Shown: positions 1-9,051, numbered from the stretch's first letter. The stretch: DNA of 46,160 bases from Armatimonadota bacterium (GCA_012522575.1 JAAYKE010000052.1:1-46160), one strand, 5' to 3'. Notes: generated by a model from the letters alone, not told the origin. Program-made: numbers and translations.

Positions 1-51
1 ACCCCTCGCGATACCGGCTCGAACTTCGGACATCTGACCTCGGACATCGAA

Positions 52-146
52 AAAAGCAGATTTCTCACTACGTTCGAAATGACATAGTTTGTGTGGCTGG
101 GACAGAGGCTGGTCACTACAACCACTCACGAAAAGTGAGTTGTTAC
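52..146 (+). repeat. Intergenic repeat copy 1 (about 95 bp), ending in a hairpin
   Basis: aaaagcagatttctcactacgttcgaaatgacatagtttgtgtggctgggacag...gtgagttgttac recurs at 4094-4210; its 3' end can fold as AACcACTCAC-gaaaa-GTGAGTtGTT. Confidence 0.85.
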
Positions 147-185
147 CCGCATTCGACAGATGCATTGCAAGCTCACAACTTCACT

Positions 186-1082
186 TCACTTATTACAGCA
201 GGTGGCTTTTATCGCGCGCTGTATCTTCCTGCGCAGCCTCATCCCAAAACCGTTCCATCGCATATTGATCCTGGGTATTTCAAACAGGCCTGTTCCATGC
301 ACTACCGCGCCAAACCCGGTGCATACCGCATTTTTATATCCCGCTCCCACTGCGGCCTTCAGCACGCGATTGTCGAAGTCTCCGTATGGATATGAAAAAG
401 ACGTCACCTCGCGACCGATCATATCCTCCAGCTTTCTTTTGGAATCATCCAACTCCCGTGTCAGGGTCTCGTCGTCGAGTTGGGTCAAACGAGGATGTGT
501 GAGGGTGTGAGAGCCGATCTCAAAGCCATTTTCAGCGAGTTCCCTTGCTTGATCGGCGGACATCATTCTTTCTTCCACATCGCCGGCCCTCTTATCCCAT
601 TCATTGACGCCCCCAAGGGCATCGACCACCAAATAAATCGTTGCGGTCAAGCCCCGCTCATTAAGCGCCGGGCAGGCGTGGTCATAGACGCTGAGATATC
701 CGTCATCAAAAGTAATGGCAAAATTGCTGGTGTTTACGACACGGCATTTTGTGGAGGCGTCTATGCATTGATCCAGAGAAACCGGCCGCCAGCCTGCCCT
801 GCAAAGCTCATCCAATCCCCAGCAAAGAACCCGAGGCGATACATACTGCCCGGTAACGTGCGAGCTTAGCTTTATCGGGCCTATCCTGTGATACAAAAGC
901 ACAATTGATGTGCCGGGTGTAATAGAGCTGCTGTTCAAGAGGCTCACTTCGTAGTCACCTGCCTGCCGACCGCATTTACGACCGATCGCGATAACATTGA
1001 TTATATCGTTTTTGGCAAATCCGACAAGTGCAAACAACCCGAAAATCAGGAACATGCCGCAGACATTATTTTTTATCTTCAT
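186..1082 (-). CDS. Polysaccharide deacetylase (NodB-like)
   Basis: ORF with TFDDGY, SHTLTHPRL and SYPYGDFD motifs; N-terminal hydrophobic segment; probable start at the internal Met (1082), overlapping the end of the M16 gene. Confidence 0.9.
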   Translation of the reverse strand: MKIKNNVCGMFLIFGLFALVGFAKNDIINVIAIGRKCGRQAGDYEVSLLNSSSITPGTSIVLLYHRIGPIKLSSHVTGQYVSPRVLCWGLDELCRAGWRPVSLDQCIDASTKCRVVNTSNFAITFDDGYLSVYDHACPALNERGLTATIYLVVDALGGVNEWDKRAGDVEERMMSADQARELAENGFEIGSHTLTHPRLTQLDDETLTRELDDSKRKLEDMIGREVTSFSYPYGDFDNRVLKAAVGAGYKNAVCTGFGAVVHGTGLFEIPRINMRWNGFGMRLRRKIQRAIKATCCNK

Positions 1083-3798
1083 ACGGCCCGGCAATTACCA
1101 GCGTTGCCGAGTCCGGCTTGAGATATTTTCTGGCGGCGGCGTTGACTTCTTCGAGCGTTACGGCCTTGTATATATCCGCATACCTCTCGACGAAGTCAAT
1201 GCCGAGGTCATTGAACTCCGCGCTCAGCAGCACCCGCGCAACACCGGAATTGGTCTCCAGAGCTATCGGAAACACTCCCGTCACAAACTCCTGAGCGCGT
1301 TTGAACTGTGCTGCGGTGGCTCCTTTTTCCGCAAATTGCCGCACATCTTTTTTGAGCAACTCAACGGCCTGATCGACGTTTTTCGCGGCAGTGCCGAGAT
1401 AGGCATACCACGGTCCTGCGCCCAGGCTCGCGTCAAATGTCGAGTAGACGTTATACACAAGCCCGCTGCGTTCGCGTATTTGTTCGCCGAGAATACTCGT
1501 AAGCGCGCCGGAGCCTCCCAATATCTGGTTTGCGATTCGGAACGCATAAAAATCCGGATTCGATCGCTTCATCGCCAGCGGATACCCGAAAATTATGTCC
1601 GCCTCGGTCTTGTCCATCATCGGCATCACGATTCGACTGCCCAGCTTTGGCGGTTCAACGGTCGGTATTTCCACCACCGGTTTGCGACCTTCGGCTTTCC
1701 AGTCCGCAAAATACTTCTGAACGAGATCCGTCGCCTGCTTCGGGTCGACGTCTCCGGCGATCACAAGAATCATAGTATCAGGTCGGTAGTATTTCGTATG
1801 AAAAGCCGCCAGATCCTCTTGTTTGATGCCATCGAGTTCCTTTTTTGCCTGTTCAAGGCTCAGCCTGTGATACGGATGTCCCGCAGGAAATATCGTGTTA
1901 TAAAACGTCCTTGCTGCGCAGGCTCTTGGCGATTCCCTGCTTTGTTCGAGTCTGGAAAGCATACTTGAGCGGGCCTTCTCGAACTGATCTGCCGGAAATG
2001 ATGCATTGCGCAGTTCGTCGGAAAGCAGTTCTAAAAGCAATTCGAAGTCTTTTTTAAGGGATTTGCCGTTGAAATTTGCGGATTCCACATCCGCCGACGC
2101 GCTCAACTGCGCCGCCACGAACTCCAACTCGTTGGCCAGTTGCAATGAGGTGCGCCTGGCGGTTCCCCTTGCCAGCATATCGGCGGTAAGGGACGCAACT
2201 CCGCTTTTGCCCGCAGGGTCGAATACGCTTCCCGCCTTAATGTTGCCCGCTATCGCCACCGTTGGGTTGGAATGATTCTCCTGCACGATCACAACCAGGC
2301 CATTATCCAGCACGGTTCGATAGGGCCTGGTCAGGCCGGATTGATTCGATGAGGGGGCAGACGTCGGTTTTGCCGGAATTTTATCCGCAGTCTGCTGCGA
2401 AATTGATGCTTGATAGTTGCACAGCCCTTGCAGGTCTGCATTGTTAATTGGCGATTCAGGCGCGCTGTCCGATGATTCGGTTGCCTGCCCGGTTGGGACA
2501 AACGTGCCGGTCGTAAGGTTATCGGCGACAAGGTACTTTCGTGCGGCGTCCTGCACCTGCACGGCTGTGACCGCTTTGACGTTATCTACCAGATCCCGCA
2601 GATAATTCAGGTCGGCCATTGAACTGTAGTATCCCAGTTGTTCGCCCTGATCCGATACGCTGTCATTTTGATAGATGAAATGCGCTTCGAGTTGGTTTTT
2701 GGCGGATTGCATCTCCTCCGGCGTCGGCAGTTTGTTTTTGGCAGCCTCCGCCTCTGCCAGCAACGCCTCTTCGAGCGCGTCCGCTGTCACATCATGTTTC
2801 GCGGTGGCTCCGATCAAAAACAGGGATGGCTCTATCCTGTTGCCACCGTTTGACCATGCGGAGGCGGCAAGCTGCTTTTCGACTAACGCCTGATACAGCC
2901 GACTTGACCTGCCGCCGCTCAATATCTGATCCAACACTATGAGCGGGTATGAATCCGCATCGGTCAGGCTCGGCACGCGATAACCGAGCAACACCCTCGA
3001 TGCGCCTGTCTCCCTGCGCACTACTACCCTGCGTTCCCCTCTCTGAGGAGGTTCGACGGTATAAGGAGCCTTGGGCAGCCTGCCTTTGGGCAGTGGCGAA
3101 AAATACTTCTTTGCAAGCGTTAAGGCCTTTTTAGAATCAAAATCTCCCACCAGCACCAGCGTCGCGTTGTTGGGGTGATAATATGAGTGATAATAAGTCT
3201 CCAACTGCTCGCGATCTATGTTCTCCACATCCGAACGAAACCCGATGGTAGGCCAGTGGTAGCCGCTTGCTATGAACGCCTGTGCCATCACCGCCTGATA
3301 GAGCAGCCTGTCCGGGTTATTTTCCTTGCCGTCAAGCTCAGAGAGCACCACTATCCGCTCCTTTTGAAGTTCATCATCCAACAGCAGCGCGTTGCCGGCT
3401 TTTTCGGCAAGTGTCTTGATTGCAAACTCAAGATTATCGCTGGAAAGCAGGTTCCAATAGTAGGTGAAATCTGTCCAGGTGGCGGCGTTGTCTATCCCTC
3501 CTCGTTCCTGAACCAGCCGGGATATCTCCCCTTTTTTATAATTTTTTGAGCTGTTGAAGAGCATGTGCTCCAGCAGGTGCGATATTCCCGTGATCCCGGT
3601 ATGCTCATTGCGCGAGCCGACCTTAAACCATATCTGCGCGGTAAAAACAGGGGCGGCATGGGACTCCTTCATCACCACCGTAAGCCCGTTAGGCAGCTTC
3701 ACCTGCTCCACTCCGGCCATCTGAGCGCACACGCAGCCGGCAGTCAGCAATATGATAATTATCGAAAGGGCAAGCCCTCGTTTGAGTAACACGGTCAT
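1066..3798 (-). CDS. M16 family zinc peptidase, two tandem M16 domains
   Basis: HLLEH (HxxEH) motif in the first half, second M16-like half without it; signal peptide; GGAGG upstream of the ATG at 3798. Confidence 0.92.
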   Translation of the reverse strand: MTVLLKRGLALSIIIILLTAGCVCAQMAGVEQVKLPNGLTVVMKESHAAPVFTAQIWFKVGSRNEHTGITGISHLLEHMLFNSSKNYKKGEISRLVQERGGIDNAATWTDFTYYWNLLSSDNLEFAIKTLAEKAGNALLLDDELQKERIVVLSELDGKENNPDRLLYQAVMAQAFIASGYHWPTIGFRSDVENIDREQLETYYHSYYHPNNATLVLVGDFDSKKALTLAKKYFSPLPKGRLPKAPYTVEPPQRGERRVVVRRETGASRVLLGYRVPSLTDADSYPLIVLDQILSGGRSSRLYQALVEKQLAASAWSNGGNRIEPSLFLIGATAKHDVTADALEEALLAEAEAAKNKLPTPEEMQSAKNQLEAHFIYQNDSVSDQGEQLGYYSSMADLNYLRDLVDNVKAVTAVQVQDAARKYLVADNLTTGTFVPTGQATESSDSAPESPINNADLQGLCNYQASISQQTADKIPAKPTSAPSSNQSGLTRPYRTVLDNGLVVIVQENHSNPTVAIAGNIKAGSVFDPAGKSGVASLTADMLARGTARRTSLQLANELEFVAAQLSASADVESANFNGKSLKKDFELLLELLSDELRNASFPADQFEKARSSMLSRLEQSRESPRACAARTFYNTIFPAGHPYHRLSLEQAKKELDGIKQEDLAAFHTKYYRPDTMILVIAGDVDPKQATDLVQKYFADWKAEGRKPVVEIPTVEPPKLGSRIVMPMMDKTEADIIFGYPLAMKRSNPDFYAFRIANQILGGSGALTSILGEQIRERSGLVYNVYSTFDASLGAGPWYAYLGTAAKNVDQAVELLKKDVRQFAEKGATAAQFKRAQEFVTGVFPIALETNSGVARVLLSAEFNDLGIDFVERYADIYKAVTLEEVNAAARKYLKPDSATLVIAGPYEDKK

Positions 3799-3823
3799 AT
3801 CCGCCTCCATTTATCTATCATAA

Positions 3824-3836
3824 TGCGCTTAGCGCA
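3824..3836. promoter_or_regulatory. Short palindrome TGCGC-TTA-GCGCA upstream of the M16 gene
   Basis: Perfect 5-bp inverted repeat in the 5' region of the minus-strand operon; function unknown. Confidence 0.3.
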
Positions 3837-4007
3837 ACGACGCCATATTTCCTGCGCTCGATCAACCTGGCCGTAACAGCGCACGAATGATGCGCAATTC
3901 TGCCCGTAGTGTCCGATCTCCGTCTCGGACTAGGCCGTTTAGAGGTTAGAAGTTGGAAGTTAGAGGTTAGAATGTTTATTGAGAGGGTTCGAGTAGCCTC
4001 CAAATTT

Positions 4008-4127
4008 TGTCATTCCGAGGCGAATGCCGAGGAATCTGCTTTTTCCCTTCCGATTTCCGGGTTTCGCTTCTTTCGAGCTTTCGCGATTTACAGAAAAGCA
4101 GATTTCTCACTGCGTTCGAAATGACAA
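4008..4127. repeat. Imperfect long inverted repeat (REP/MITE-like palindromic unit)
   Basis: TTGTCATTCCGAGGCGAATGCCGAGGAATCTGCTTTT (4008-4044) versus the reverse complement of AAAAGCAGATTTCTCACTGCGTTCGAAATGACAA (4094-4127). Confidence 0.7.
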
Positions 4128-4210
4128 GGGTTGACGTTCGAAATGACATAGTTTGTGTGGCTGGGACAGATGCCGGCTACTACAATCACTAACGAAGAGT
4201 GAGTTGTTAC
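4094..4210 (+). repeat. Intergenic repeat copy 2 (about 117 bp) with an internal about 22-bp duplication
   Basis: Near-identical to 52-146, plus the extra block agggttgacgttcgaaatgaca. Confidence 0.85.
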
Positions 4211-4428
4211 ACCTGGCCTTGCGACTCGCAAATTGTTGCAAAAATTCCAAAAAATGGTTGACATCTCGCTGAATTATGGGTAACATACAGAAGAGGGTCA
4301 ATAGTCATAATATATCACTATGAATAACCATTCTACCCAGATCAATACTGGCCTCTCCTTAAACGCGATGCCGCTTTGCGCCGATCGCTTGTTTGCGCTC
4401 GTCAACCTTATTACCGTCATTTGGGCGT

Positions 4429-4516
4429 CGCGGCCACAGGGAGAGAGCCTTCTGTAGAATACACAAAGAAGCATACTTCCAAAGGCCGCGGAGAAAACTC
4501 CAGCGGTCTTTTTTTT
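4429..4516 (+). terminator. Rho-independent terminator in a leader, with a competing upstream pairing arm (attenuator candidate)
   Basis: GGCCGCGGAG-aaaa-CTCCaGCGGTC followed by T8 (4484-4516); CGCGGCC at 4429-4435 is complementary to the terminator 5' arm GGCCGCG (4484-4490). Confidence 0.7.
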
Positions 4517-4566
4517 GCAAGTGAGATTAGCAACAATGCTGGTCTCTCTTTAAGGAGGATACGGCA

Positions 4567-5310
4567 ATGGCGTGGTACGAGGAACTGTTCGCAAAAGAAG
4601 ACCCGGCCCGATATGACATCTACACAGAGAGTGAGGCAAGCCAGCGTCAGGTAGATTTTATTATCGACGCACTTGATCTTGACCAGGGAGCGCGTGTTCT
4701 TGATCTGTGTTGCGGGCAGGGCAGGCATTTAATCGACCTTGCCAGGCGCGGCTATGATGTGGTCGGCCTCGACCTCAGCGAGTTTATGCTCGACTAATGC
4801 AAAACCGCAGCCGCTTCCTGCGGAGTCGACCCGGTTCTTATACACGCCGACATGCGCGAAATCGGTTTTAACTCCGAGTTTGATGCTGTAATTAACATGT
4901 ATTCCTCGTTTGGCTATTTAGAGACAGCAGACGAGGACCAGAAAGCCATAAACGCCGCCTCCCTTGCATTGCGGGGAGGCGGTTTGCTGTTGATTGATCT
5001 TATGAACAGGGACTGGACGATGAAATGCTTCGAGTCTCTAGCCTGGCACGAAAACCCGCGAGGCGACCTCATCCTTGCGGAGAGATACTTCGATAGCCTC
5101 TCCGGCAGAATAAACTCCCGCGAAGTCACCATCCATTGCGACGGCAGACGCACAGAAAATTATCACTCCATGCGCCTCTACACATTTACCGAACTGCAGT
5201 CTATGCTCAACAAATCAGGTCTGGAAGTCCAATTCGTATATGGGGACTACGAATCCGCTCCATTTACCGCCGACTCCAGGCGAATGATCGTTGTATCCCG
5301 AAAACAATAA
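4567..5310 (+). pseudogene. SAM-dependent methyltransferase interrupted by an in-frame TAA
   Basis: Frames 4567-4797 and 4852-5310 are the same frame; VLDLCCGQGRHLIDLARRGYDVVGLDLSEFMLD*CKTAAASCGVDPVLIHADMREIGF reads as one class I methyltransferase with a TAA at 4795-4797. Confidence 0.85.
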
Positions 5311-5382
5311 CGCCCGCTCTCGGCTTCATCTAATAACTCCAATTGAAAGTGAGCAATTATGTATGTCCGCGAAGATTTACGG

Positions 5383-5411
5383 TTGACAGGTGCGTTGGGA
5401 TGGTATATCAT
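5383..5411 (+). promoter_or_regulatory. Sigma70-type promoter
   Basis: TTGACA (5383-5388), 17-bp spacer, TATCAT (5406-5411), upstream of the NifX-like/MinD/Mrp operon. Confidence 0.65.
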
Positions 5412-5413
5412 AG

Positions 5414-5426
5414 GTGTAACATACAC
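5414..5426. promoter_or_regulatory. Palindrome GTGTA-ACA-TACAC just downstream of the -10, possible operator
   Basis: Perfect 5-bp inverted repeat between promoter and start codon. Confidence 0.4.
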
Positions 5427-5449
5427 ATACATGGATGCAGGAGAAACCA

Positions 5450-5812
5450 ATGAAAATTTGTATAACTACCTCCGGACAGGATATGGATGCGCAGGTCGAT
5501 CCGCGATTTGGACGAGCGCAGGCGTTTATCATCTTCGACACCGAATCCGGCGATTGGCAGTTGCTGGCCAATTCGGTCAACCTCAACGCGGTGCAGGGCG
5601 CCGGAATTCAAACCGCGCAGATGCTGGCAAAAGCAGGCGTGAGCGCGGTGCTGACCGGCCACTGCGGGCCAAAAGCGTTTAGAGTGCTGGATGCGGCAGG
5701 GATAAAGGTCTACTCAGGAGTATCGGGAGGCGTATCCGAGGCTGTGGAAGCGTTCAAAAATGGTCAATTGAGCGCCGCCGGCGGGCCCGATGTCCAGGGA
5801 CACTGGCAATAA
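5450..5812 (+). CDS. Dinitrogenase iron-molybdenum cofactor family (NifX/NifB-C-terminal-like) protein
   Basis: MKICITTSGQDMDAQVDPRFGRAQAFIIFD...; AGGAG precedes the ATG at 5450. Confidence 0.9.
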   Translation: MKICITTSGQDMDAQVDPRFGRAQAFIIFDTESGDWQLLANSVNLNAVQGAGIQTAQMLAKAGVSAVLTGHCGPKAFRVLDAAGIKVYSGVSGGVSEAVEAFKNGQLSAAGGPDVQGHWQ

Positions 5813-5847
5813 AGAGCGTTTGAAACTGCAACGGAAAGGAGCATAAA

Positions 5848-6036
5848 ATGCCTGGCAGAGATGGAACGGGACCGGTTGGAGGTCAAGGCAGAGGCAGAAT
5901 GGGCGGCGCAAAAGCCGGTATCGGCGGAGAGTGCGTTTGTCCGTCCTGCGGCCATCGAGAACCGCACAAAAGAGGGGAACCGTGCGCAGAAAAAGCCTGC
6001 CCCAAGTGCAATGCGCGGATGGTGAGGGCGACATAG
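5848..6036 (+). CDS. Small Gly-rich/Cys-rich protein (DUF5320-like N-terminus plus zinc-ribbon-like Cys pairs)
   Basis: MPGRDGTGPVGGQGRGRMGG start; CVCPSCGHREPHKRGEPCAEKACPKC; RBS aaaggag. Confidence 0.75.
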   Translation: MPGRDGTGPVGGQGRGRMGGAKAGIGGECVCPSCGHREPHKRGEPCAEKACPKCNARMVRAT

Positions 6037-6037
6037 T

Positions 6038-6883
6038 ATGAAAATTGCAGTAGCCAGCGGAAAAGGCGGGACAGGAAAAACTACTATCAGCACAAATCTG
6101 GCTCGAGTCCTCTCCGGCAGCCACAAAGTGCAATATCTGGATTGCGATGTCGAGGAGCCTAATGCGCATCTGTTTCTGCATCCGCAGATAACATCCCGTC
6201 GCGATGCCGGGGTTTTGGTTCCGCAAATAGACGAGTCAATATGCACATCGTGTGGCAAGTGCGCGGAGTTCTGCTATTTTAACGCCATTGCCTGTCTGGC
6301 CAACACCACCATCACATTCCACGAGCTGTGCCACGGCTGCGGAGGATGCGCTATGGTGTGTCCGGAACGCGCGATTACCGAAATCGAACGCCCGATAGGA
6401 GTTATTGAATGCGGAATCTCCGGTGAGATCGAGTTTGTCCACGGCAGGCTCAACATAGGGGAGGCTATAAGCGTGCCGCTGATTCGCCAGGTTATCGGGC
6501 ATGCCAGGCCCGACAGGGTGGTCATAATGGACGCGCCTCCGGGCACTGCCTGTCCTGTGGTCGGCACGCTAAAAGGCGCGGATAAGGCGGTGCTCGTCGC
6601 GGAGCCTACGGCTTTTGGCTTGCACGATTTGACGCTGGCTATGGATTTGATTCGCGAGCTTTCGCTGCCTTGCGGGGTGTTTATCAATCAATTCGACATA
6701 GGTGACGACAGGGTCGAACGGTTTTGTGAGGCTAATGATATTCCGATATGGGGTCGGCTGGCACACGACAGGCGCATCGCGGAGGCATATTCCAGGGGAA
6801 TGCTCGCGGTGGATGCTGTGCCGGAGGCGGCGGCGAGCTTTGAGAGCCTGGCCTCTGAACTGCTGCGGGGAGGCGGACTATGA
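6038..6883 (+). CDS. MinD-superfamily P-loop ATPase with inserted 2x[4Fe-4S] ferredoxin domain
   Basis: SGKGGTGKTTISTNLA; CTSCGKCAEFC and CHGCGGCAMVCP. Confidence 0.92.
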   Translation: MKIAVASGKGGTGKTTISTNLARVLSGSHKVQYLDCDVEEPNAHLFLHPQITSRRDAGVLVPQIDESICTSCGKCAEFCYFNAIACLANTTITFHELCHGCGGCAMVCPERAITEIERPIGVIECGISGEIEFVHGRLNIGEAISVPLIRQVIGHARPDRVVIMDAPPGTACPVVGTLKGADKAVLVAEPTAFGLHDLTLAMDLIRELSLPCGVFINQFDIGDDRVERFCEANDIPIWGRLAHDRRIAEAYSRGMLAVDAVPEAAASFESLASELLRGGGL

Positions 6884-7749
6884 AAGAAATTGTTATGCTC
6901 AGCGGCAAGGGTGGAACCGGAAAGACAAGCATCACGGCATCATTTGCAGCCCTGGCTGACAGGTCCGTTTTGGTAGACTGCGACGTCGATGCGGCTGACC
7001 TGCATCTGGTCCTTGAGCCAAAAGCGACGGAATCGCACGAATTTTTGGGTGGCAGAATAGCCGTTATCGACCCTGACAAATGCACCGCCTGCGGAGAATG
7101 CGCCAAAGCGTGCCGATTCGACGCCATTCACCCTGAAGCTGATTATTATAGCGTCGATGAAATAGAGTGCGAAGGCTGCGGGGTATGCGCGCTGGTCTGT
7201 CCGACCGATGCAATTACGCTGCAGGATACCATAAGCGGCCAGTGGTATTTATCACAGACGCGATTCGGCCCTATGGTCCATGCTCGTCTGGGAGCGGGAG
7301 GGGAAAACTCCGGCAAGCTGGTGACTCTTATTCGCAAAAAAGCCAGGGATATAGCTGAGGCGTCAGATGCGCAGATTATCATTACCGATGGCCCTCCGGG
7401 GATCGGATGCCCGGTGATAGCATCCCTTGCGGACGCAAACAGGGTTATCATCGTCACTGAGCCTACCGTGTCCGGCATACACGATCTCGAACGCGTGGCA
7501 AAACTGGCCGTGCATTTTAAAGTGCCTGCCAGTATCATCGTAAATAAGTACGATATAAACACGGACAAGGCAGAGCAGATCGACCAGTTCGCCGAGGCGA
7601 ATAAACTGGATGTGCTGGGGAGAATTCCCTATGATCCGGTTGTAACTGCTGCGCAGTTAGTCGGCAAAAGTGTAGTAGAATATTGCAGCGACGGCATTAG
7701 TAAAACGCTGCGTGATATATGGGGACGAGTGTCCCGAATCATTGACTGA
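6880..7749 (+). CDS. MinD-superfamily P-loop ATPase with inserted ferredoxin domain (second copy)
   Basis: SGKGGTGKTSITASFA; CTACGECAKAC and CEGCGVCALVCP; ATGA overlap with upstream gene. Confidence 0.92.
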   Translation: MKEIVMLSGKGGTGKTSITASFAALADRSVLVDCDVDAADLHLVLEPKATESHEFLGGRIAVIDPDKCTACGECAKACRFDAIHPEADYYSVDEIECEGCGVCALVCPTDAITLQDTISGQWYLSQTRFGPMVHARLGAGGENSGKLVTLIRKKARDIAEASDAQIIITDGPPGIGCPVIASLADANRVIIVTEPTVSGIHDLERVAKLAVHFKVPASIIVNKYDINTDKAEQIDQFAEANKLDVLGRIPYDPVVTAAQLVGKSVVEYCSDGISKTLRDIWGRVSRIID

Positions 7750-7759
7750 GGAGTAAAAC

Positions 7760-9007
7760 ATGTCTCAAGAACATAGTTGTGGCGCTGAGGGCTGCGGCGC
7801 AGGCCAGAGCGGTTGCGGATCGTGCGGTGCGGAGAACGCCCAGACCCTGGATCAATTTATGGAATCTCTGGAGCGAGAGGATACCCTGCGGCGCATAAAG
7901 CATAAGATAGTCGTCCTGTCCGGCAAAGGCGGAGTCGGCAAGAGCACCATAGCGGTGAATTTGGCCGTATCGTTGGGTCTGACGGGAAACAAAGTGGGCC
8001 TTCTGGATGTCGATATCCACGGGCCGAGCGTGCCCAAGATGCTGCATCTCGAAGAACACAGGCTGGAGTCCAACGGCCGCAAACTGATACCCGCCGAGAT
8101 TGGCAACATAAAGGTCATGTCCATCGGCTTTATGCTCCAGGATGCACAGGACGCCGTCATCTGGCGCGGGCCGATGAAGGCGGGAGTGATCAAGCAATTT
8201 GTGGAGGAAGTCGAGTGGGGAAATCTCGATTACCTCATCGTGGACTGTCCCCCCGGCACGGGAGACGAGCCTTTGTCTATTATCCAGACGCTGCAGGATG
8301 CCGACGGGGCCGTGATCGTGACGACACCACAGGACGTGGCGTTGGCGGATGTCGCCAAATCAATCCATTTCTGCGCGCAGCTTAATCTAAAGGTTTTGGG
8401 CGTGGTAGAGAATATGAGCGGGTTTGCGTGCCCGCATTGCTCGGAGACTGTGGATATATTCAAATCCGGAGGCGGAGAGCAACTGGCCGAGTCGATGAAC
8501 GTGCCGTTCCTTGGCCGTGTCCCGCTGGATCCGGTGGTGGTAACTGCCGGGGACTCCGGCACGCCATACATATACAACTATTCCAATTCCGCCGCTGCCA
8601 GGGCATTTGAGCCTATAGCGGCCGGGTTGGAAAACGCAATGAAAGACGATAACAGAGAGGAAAAGAAAATGCTTATCGCACTGCCTACAAGTGAGGGACA
8701 GCTTTGCATGCATTTTGGCCACAGCGACAAGTTTTCGATTTTCGAGATCGATGACGCCGCAAAGAAAATCGTATCAAAAACGGTCGTCATACCGCCGCCG
8801 CATGAGCCGGGTCTACTGCCCAAATGGCTCCATAGCGAAGGTGTCAGCGTGGTTATCGCCGGAGGAATGGGACAACGAGCGCAGGATTTGTTCACGCAGG
8901 CCGGAGTAAAAGTCGTTGTCGGCGCAAAACCGGACGATCCGGAGAAGGTGGTATTGTCATATCTTAACGGCGATCTGCAGACCGGCGAGAACGTTTGTGA
9001 TCATTAG
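7760..9007 (+). CDS. mrp: Mrp/NBP35-type Fe-S carrier ATPase fused to a C-terminal NifX-like domain
   Basis: SGKGGVGKSTIAVNLA, CPHC; Cys-rich N-terminus; C-terminal MLIALPTSEGQLCMHFGHSDKFSIFEID domain. Confidence 0.92.
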   Translation: MSQEHSCGAEGCGAGQSGCGSCGAENAQTLDQFMESLEREDTLRRIKHKIVVLSGKGGVGKSTIAVNLAVSLGLTGNKVGLLDVDIHGPSVPKMLHLEEHRLESNGRKLIPAEIGNIKVMSIGFMLQDAQDAVIWRGPMKAGVIKQFVEEVEWGNLDYLIVDCPPGTGDEPLSIIQTLQDADGAVIVTTPQDVALADVAKSIHFCAQLNLKVLGVVENMSGFACPHCSETVDIFKSGGGEQLAESMNVPFLGRVPLDPVVVTAGDSGTPYIYNYSNSAAARAFEPIAAGLENAMKDDNREEKKMLIALPTSEGQLCMHFGHSDKFSIFEIDDAAKKIVSKTVVIPPPHEPGLLPKWLHSEGVSVVIAGGMGQRAQDLFTQAGVKVVVGAKPDDPEKVVLSYLNGDLQTGENVCDH

Positions 9008-9051
9008 GGCTGCCACATACTGCCATCCAATAATACGATGTGAGGACATAA

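Noticed and set aside
997-3549. Many plus-strand ORFs antisense to the deacetylase and M16 genes (e.g. 997-1968)
   Set aside because: Shadow ORFs opposite well-supported coding sequence; no RBS or recognisable motifs. The same applies to other antisense ORFs in the window, e.g. 12378-13073, 23803-24843 and 41715-42449.
9038-9049. ATGTgaggACAT as PadR autoregulatory operator
   Set aside because: Only 4-bp arms overlapping the ribosome binding site; could easily be chance.
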